Source: Calamus simplicifolius
Lineage: Eukaryota > Streptophyta > Magnoliopsida > Arecales > Arecaceae
Length of the DNA stretch: 64,000 nt
Reading direction: 5' to 3'
NCBI GenBank assembly: GCA_900491605.1
Contig: UESW01004251.1
Span: 651,846 to 715,845, forward strand
Notes under the pieces: generated by a model
Databases searched by the model: none
The model's input: only the letters and a program-made list of their open reading frames with translations
What the model was told of the DNA's origin: nothing
In this document: positions 58,566-64,000 of the stretch, in pieces
Layout: the number at the start of each line of letters is the position of its first letter
Numbering within the stretch: position 1 is the stretch's first letter
Translations under genes and position numbers: made by a program

Positions 58566-60157
58566 TGTTGGCCCAGATGGCAACTCAAGAGGGGGGTGAA
58601 TTGGGTTCTTAAAAATTTAATCTTTTAAAAACTATGTGCTTTAGAATAAATGAGATTAAGTGCAGGATAAATATTAAGCACAAATAAAGAGATAGAGTGA
58701 GAGAGTCAAAACACGGCAAACACAAGGATTTTATAGTGGTTTGGTGTATCCAACACCTACGTCCACTCCCAAGTATCACTTGGGTCCACACTATAATCTA
58801 CTTGATTACAGCCGAGTTGTTTTACAAGCTTACAACTCAAAACTTGTTGTTTTCTGGGATTACAATGAACCCAGCTGGTTTTCTGGGCTCACCAACACAA
58901 AACCCAACCACAAGCTATCCTTAGATTGTACCGAGGTATACCACCTCCACTAATTCAATCCCTTGATTGAACTAGTCAACAACTATGAAAAATAGAGTTT
59001 ATAATATAAGACAGCTCCTTAAGTGAGCAAATATGAAATTAAATAAACAAGGGTAAGAAAAGCCTGTTTGAAGCGAATTTGATTTGAGCTTTTCTTCTTT
59101 TCCTCTTCTCCTTTGAAATGTTGAATCAGGCCTCAGCTCAGATTCTTCACAAAGATTGCAGTTGAGAAGTTTGGAAAATCAGGGCTTTTGCTTTCTTTTT
59201 CTTCACTTGGAAAATCCTCCGATTTTAAACTTGAATGTCTTGGATTTTTCTTTGGACTCTCTTGGATTGGTTGATGTAAGCTCTGAGTCTTTCCTTTTGA
59301 TTTCTCTCTCAAGATATTTGGATTTTTCACAAAATATTTCCTTTTCCTTTTTCTATTTTTCCTCTCTATTCCTCTATTTTCCTCTCTATTCCTCTCTTTT
59401 CAAATGGATGGTTTTTCTTCCTTTTTATAGATCTCCTTAATCCAAGTTTTAGGTGGAAAATATAGCCGTTGGAGATTTGGATTCTTCTACACACAAAGAA
59501 AATAGTCGTTAGAGGTTGGTGAAAAGAAATCTTACCATTGCAGTATGTTCTGATAGATGAAAAATCCGTTCCTGACATGTTGGAGTCGGCTTCAACTTTT
59601 CAGGTGTCAGCTCCAAGTCGGGTGTTCAAAAATAGTAAAGAAAAGTTGTTGGAGAGTTGGCTCCGAGAAAGATAAGTGTTGGCTCATCGCTTTCGGGAGT
59701 CGGCTCTGGAAACTATAAGTGTCGGCTCCAGAAAATTCCATAAAACACACTCTCTGTTCTCAGGTTAGAGTCGGCTCCAGAAACTCAGGTGTCGGCTTCT
59801 GAAATCTCAGGTGTCGGCTCCCGAATTTTAGGTGTCGCTCCAGAAACTGAAACAGAATGCACTTCTTTGTATCTCAGGTTGGAGTCGGCTCCGAAACCTT
59901 GGGTGTCGACTCCAAGCCATGCCAAAATCCCAGAAACCTTCTGATATGCCTTAGGGTTGGCTCTTGACTATTTGGGTGTCGACTCTAGGCTCTGAACTTT
60001 GAAAGTTTCTTTTAAACATTGATTCAAAACATGTTTCTTTGTCCATTTTGATTGATCAAACATTTTTAATCCCTGAAACACTTGTTAAATCTATTAGGAA
60101 TAAAATGAATATACTCAAGTCTTTTATTAATCATCAAAATCAATAATTGGGTCAACA
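58566..60157 (-). repeat. 5' LTR of SIRE-1, 1592 bp
   Basis: On the plus strand it begins TGTTGGCCCAGATGG and ends TTGGGTCAACA. The motif array at about 59580-59990 has about 13 cores, and a TATA box is at about 59425-59435 on the minus strand. Beyond 60157 the solo LTR resumes. Confidence 0.92.
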
Positions 60158-60474
60158 CTTCTTAATGTCATAACTTTTAGTTTATATGAAATAAAGTTTC
60201 TATTCATGTTTAATTATTATTAACTTATATTTAGGTGAAATAATTTTAGACTGATCTATTCTTAAAAGGGACGGGCCGTGATCTACGGGTATGGGCCGTG
60301 CTCTTATAAGATAGACCATATCTTGATTATTTTGCATTACTGATTATCTATTTAGTTAAATTTATAAATTTATTGCAAGATAATCGCTAAATTTCCTATG
60401 GAATTGATCCCTTACTCTCACTATTCTATTAGTGAAATTAAGGTATTTTAATCGTTGCGCTACGACACGCATCA
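60158..60474 (+). repeat. Gypsy-type solo LTR, right piece
   Basis: 317 bp ending TACGACACGCATCA, followed by the TGGTG duplication (60475-60479). It includes GGGCCGTGATCTACGGG and an AT-rich tail typical of Tat/Athila-type LTR ends. Confidence 0.8.
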
Positions 60475-62640
60475 TGGTGAGGTAGGACATTTCAAGAGAA
60501 ACTATCCTAAGTAAAAAAAGGGAGAAAAGAGAGGATCTGAATCTGTGAGTATAGTTACAGACTAGAAGGTGGAGGATGATCTCTTGGTGGTATCAGATGG
60601 TAACAGGTATAGCATAGAGATGTAGACCTTGGATTTAGCTTGTTCTCATCATTACACTTCTAATCGGTCATGGTTCAGCACTTACACAGATGTTGATAAG
60701 GGGTGTGTGACTCTTGGAGATGATCATCCTTGTAAGATGGCAAGGATTGGCACAGTGAGGATGAGAATGTTTGACGGCATGGTGCACACTTTTAATAGCG
60801 TGAAGCATGTCCTAGAACTCAAGAAAAATATGGTGCTACTGGGATACCTAGAGTGGACTAAATACAGCTTCAACAGTCATGCCAGGAGTGGAGTTCTGAA
60901 CATCTTCAATGGAGCTATGGTAGTGATGAGAGGGAGAAGGCTGAAGAACAACATATACAGGTTAGAGGGCTCTATGATGACCAGAAAATCTAAGGCAGCA
61001 GCTGTGGAACAAGATTCTCGAAATGTGTACAGGATGTGTCATTACTGCCTAGGCCACATGGGAGACAGGAGAATGAAAGAATTAAGCAAGAGAGGGTTGC
61101 TTTCGGACCTGAGTGGTGAAGATATGAAGATCTATGAGCCATGTCAGATGAGAAAGTAGAGAAGAGTGCAATTCTTGATCAGCACAGCTAGGAGTGCAGA
61201 ACCCCTAAAGTTAGTACACATGGATGTCTGGGGACCAACCCCAATTTTTGCAAGGAATGGAGCTAGATACTTCTTGACCCTGATAAATGATTTTTTAGGA
61301 AAGCAGTGGATCTACTTCATGAAGAAGAAATCAGAGGTCTTCATCAAGTTCAGAATCTGGAAGGCTGAGGTGAAAAGAAAATAGGATAGGAGTGTGAAGT
61401 GTCTGAGGTCAGATAGTGGCAAAGAATATACCAGCATGGAGTTTCAGAGATTTTATAAGGAGTGGGGCATCAAAAGGTACTTCTTAGTAATGGAAACTTC
61501 TTAATAGGAAGGGGTGGCTAAGAGAATGAACAAAATACTATTGGAAAAAGCAAGGTGCTTAAGACTACATGCAGGGCTTTCAAAGATATTCTGGGTTGAC
61601 ACAGTAGATGTAGCCAGCTACTTGGTCAATCGATCATCGCACACCAGGTTGGATGGAGGCATTCCAGAGAAGATATGGTCTAAAGGAAAGACAAGCCTGA
61701 ACCATCTGAGGGTGTCTGGATGTATGGCATATGTGCATGTTGGTGCTGGAAAGCGGAGTAAGTTGAATGTTGGGTCAAAAAAGAAGGTATTCCTGGGCTA
61801 CTCACGTGGAATCAAGGGGTATCGGCTATGGGACCCCTTGGAGAAGAAGGTTGTCATCAGCAAAGATGTGACCTTCAATGAGAGCTCGATCCTTCAGAGC
61901 AGAGATGGTATAAATGCACAACATGAACTATAGAATATGAAACATGGTAACACTAGTCATATGACCTCCTACACAGTCATACCATTTGCTAGTGGACCTG
62001 AAGGATTTAAGATTCAGATGGAGAGGACTGACAGAGGGGTCAGAAGCCAGAAAGTTCAGTAGAATGCAGCTGAGCAGAGGATTCAAGAGGATGCAGCTGG
62101 GTAGGAAACTAATACTGGGATCGCACTGCACAGGCCTAGGAGGATGTGCGACCATCAGTTCGATATGGCTTCGAGGATTCGATGTCATATACCCTGGTGA
62201 CATCGAATGGAGACCATTACACCTATCAGAAGGCTATGGAGAGCCAGGATAGCCAAGATAGAGATAGGTAGGTCCAGGCTATGGCAGAAAATGCAGGCTA
62301 TAGTAGAAGAGATGCAATCTCTCCATAAAACTGGCATGTGGTAGGTAGTCCAGTTACCACAAGAAAAGAAATCCATTGGATGCGAATGTGTTTATCAATG
62401 TAAGGAAGGGCCTTCAAAGCAAAGGAGTATTAGGTACAAAGCAAGACTAGTGGCTAGAGGATACTCTCAGAAGGAAGGCATCGACTACAGAGAGCTGATA
62501 GAAGAAAGTGGAGTGGAGCTAGTAAGGATACACATCAAGGAGAATCCAGCATCAAGGTTGTTTCATGGAACAGCTTCTCGGTGTTGCAGTTGATGGATAT
62601 GACGGATGTGCTAAGGCCTTGAAAGCACCAAGGTGAAGAT
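60475..62640 (+). pseudogene. Tork-like gag end, protease, integrase; RT mostly deleted
   Basis: The zinc knuckle resumes (GEVGHFKRNYPK). The protease reads LDLACSHHYTSN (about 60630), with Leu replacing the active-site Ser of D-S-A. The integrase zinc region is altered (CHYCLGHMGDRRM, YEPCQMRK). The core runs 61166-61384 (HMDVWGPTP), about 61405 (RSDSGKEY) and 61514-61933, where the catalytic Glu of the usual GVAERMN is Lys (GVAKRMN). After a remnant of the RT start (QKEGIDYRE, about 62470-62492) the sequence jumps to the extreme C-terminus (GVELVRIHIKENPA), so the RT palm and RNase H are gone. It is followed by a purine-rich tract and the right LTR. Confidence 0.82.
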
Positions 62641-63671
62641 TGTTAGGTCTGGTGTGGTGCTATCAAGGCCCAGGTTAGGCTAACTTGTATTAGGCTGGAT
62701 GTGGGTCCAAGGGTTGAGATTAAATCAAGTTCGGATGTACACGAGCTTAGAAATTAGTTTAATCTCATTGGGTTAGTCCATGGGAGTTTTTAGAAAGTCT
62801 GAGCCAATCCTACTTCGTTATGGATTTAAACTCTAGTCCTTAGGGTTTATGGACGGAGGACTTGGTCAACTCTAGTCCTTAGGGTTTATGGATAGAGGAC
62901 TTGGTCATGTATTTAAATCCTAGTCTCTAGGGTTTATGGATATGAAGAATAGATTCTTTTCTCCCAATCCTTTTCTTATCTTTTCTTCCTCCTCCTCCTC
63001 TCTCTTCATCGCGTAACAAAGTGTGGGAGGCTTCAAGCATGAGATTTTCACAAAAGACGAGACAACAACCATGGCACGAAGTTCAGGAGACATCCATGGT
63101 GTGGGAGAGATCTGGTTGTGACATCCGTGAGCGTGAGAGGGTTTCACGGGGAGGGCATCTGATGCTAGGTGACCGTGAGACCTTACAAGGAGAAGAGGCT
63201 TCTTTGACCCGGGTGACCGTGAGACCTTACGGCTATGTTTGGATCTTTGGAGGGAAAGGAAGGGGAAAGTAAAAAGAAATAAAGGGATGGAAGGGGAAGG
63301 AAGGAAAAGGAAGGGTTATTCTTTTCTCTTGTTTGGAAATGATGGAAGGGGAAGGAAGGGTAATATCAATTATCTTGTTTGGATAGAGAGCAGAGAAAGG
63401 AAGGGAAAGAGTTATGCGACAATTATAACCTTAAGAATAGAGAATGAACAGTGAGAATGAAAGAATAGATAATAAAAATGAAGAAATATTTTGGTCTTCT
63501 AAAAAAATATGGCTTAAACCTTTTCCCCTCCCCCAGCTTACCCCCAATTTGGGGGTTAACAAATTTACCCTTGTTGAGGGTGAAAGAGGGAGAACCAGTG
63601 GTTAACAAATTTACCCTTATTGAGGGTGAAAGTTGATCCTATTGTTGTTTGTTAAGGACTAAACCCCAACA
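62641..63671 (+). repeat. Right LTR of Tork-like element, 1031 bp
   Basis: Begins TGTTAGGTCTGGTGTGG and ends AAACCCCAACA. It has an extra copy of a 40-bp unit (CTAGTCCTTAGGGTTTATGG at about 62830 and 62872) and a foreign block, 63231-63631, absent from the left LTR. Confidence 0.87.
63231..63631. repeat. Extra block in right Tork LTR, purine-rich
   Basis: Starts GGCTATGTTTGGATC, like a Tourist-type terminus, then AAGGAAGGGG-type purine repeats with TTGTTTGGA twice. It ends in a 46-bp tandem pair (GTTAACAAATTTACCCTT at 63555 and 63601). A matching inverted terminus was not found, so the type is open. Confidence 0.5.
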
Positions 63672-63677
63672 GATCTA

Positions 63678-64000
63678 TTCTTAGTTTCTATCTTTTTGCT
63701 TTAGTTATAAATGAACTTACTAGACACATTCAGGATAATATTCTATAGTGTATATTATTTATAGATTATATAGTACTAGTAAATGAAACATCAAATATAG
63801 CAAAATACATTAGAATCTAAAGATTTTAGATTTAGAAGAACAAAGACATAATATATAGAAAGCAATTTTAGTATAGTTAAAAATAAAGATGAATGTAAAG
63901 CATAAATTGAGGATCATCAAGTTACTAAAAATGATCATTTTTAATATTTAAAATTGATTATTCAAAAGAAGAGTATAAGGATGATGTTATCCTTAAGATT
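63678..64000 (+). mobile_element. RTE-clade LINE, continuation after nested insertion
   Basis: Resumes the LINE from 26868: SxLxFYLFALVINELTRHIQDNI followed by FIDYIVLVNE, where RTE elements have FADDIVLVDE (catalytic FADD is FIDY). Further decayed RT continues to the window end. Confidence 0.8.

Larger units (their letters stand above)
29447..60157 (-). mobile_element. SIRE-1, outer Sirevirus (Ty1-copia), minus strand
   Basis: Own sequence is 29447-33215 and 54005-60157. Reading right to left: 5' LTR, primer site, gag, pol, spacer, third ORF, purine tracts, 3' LTR. The 3' LTR lacks its last 580 bp or so at 29447, so no target duplication remains. SIRE-2 sits in the RNase H coding region. 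The third ORF, multiplied purine tracts and palindromic LTR repeats identify the Sirevirus (SIRE/Maximus) lineage. Confidence 0.88.
26869..63671 (+). mobile_element. Tork-like Ty1-copia element containing nested insertions
   Basis: LTRs at 26869-27625 and 62641-63671 begin TGTT and end CAACA. They are followed by a primer site on the left and preceded on the right by the purine-rich AAGGTGAAGAT. Flanks carry GATCTA at both ends; 6 bp fits the ends exactly, while copia more often gives 5 bp. Own sequence is 26869-28439 and 60475-62640 plus the right LTR; the rest is later insertions. Gag, protease and integrase relics are copia-type (integrase before RT). The RT and RNase H are largely deleted. 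Confidence 0.85.

Noticed and set aside
29447..60157. Target duplication for SIRE-1
   Set aside because: The left LTR is truncated, so the flanking CTTCT at 60158 has no partner that could be verified.

Overview
The window is nuclear DNA of a flowering plant. It has one spliced F-box/FBD gene, plant-type Ty1-copia and Ty3-gypsy retrotransposons primed by initiator-Met tRNA, RTE-clade LINEs, and CACTA, Tourist-like and hAT-like DNA elements. The species cannot be fixed from the sequence. The long AT-rich intergenic tracts and the density of Sireviruses would suit a large repeat-rich genome.

Layout. 1-7592: a Ty3-gypsy chromovirus whose left LTR is cut by the window edge; its two LTR copies are nearly identical but gag-pol is broken by many single-base lesions. 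7593-9853: non-coding DNA with a 49-bp GC-rich minisatellite. 9854-11332: a non-autonomous CACTA transposon with a 3-bp target duplication (ATC), subterminal hairpins and what looks like a captured first exon. 11333-15019: AT-rich DNA with dispersed and tandem repeats. 15020-16759: a decayed RTE LINE ending in a (GTT)n tail. 18236-20446, minus strand: a three-exon F-box/LRR/FBD gene, the only apparently intact host gene. 21598-21926: a Tourist-like MITE (TSD TTA). 22809-23514: a hAT-like MITE. 25085-26868: the 5' part of a second RTE LINE.

26869-63671 is one nested insertion inside that second LINE, which resumes at 63678. From outside in: LINE; Tork-like copia (flanked by GATCTA); gypsy-type solo LTR (TSD TGGTG); Sirevirus SIRE-1 on the minus strand (left LTR truncated, no TSD left); SIRE-2 on the plus strand (TSD AAAGG, inside the RNase H of SIRE-1); SIRE-3 on the minus strand (TSD ATTCT, inside the third ORF of SIRE-2). 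Boundaries could be placed to the base because the interrupted host sequences rejoin across each insertion.

The Sireviruses share one plan: LTR (about 1.5-1.6 kb), iMet primer site, gag with a UBN2-type domain, zinc knuckles and coiled coil, pol (PR-IN-RT-RNH), a spacer of about 500 bp, a third ORF (a plant-transposon-protein-like domain plus C-terminal coiled coil, no membrane segment), and a 3' region with several GGGGGAG purine tracts. Their LTRs carry about a dozen copies of a near-palindromic motif (core GTCGGCTCC or GTCGACTCC) spaced mostly about 21 bp apart upstream of a TATA box. The same motif recurs in the spacer in front of the third ORF. That repeated motif, its two locations and the third ORF are the best candidates here for something under-described. 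All three copies are broken; SIRE-3 is the least damaged and is the youngest by nesting order.
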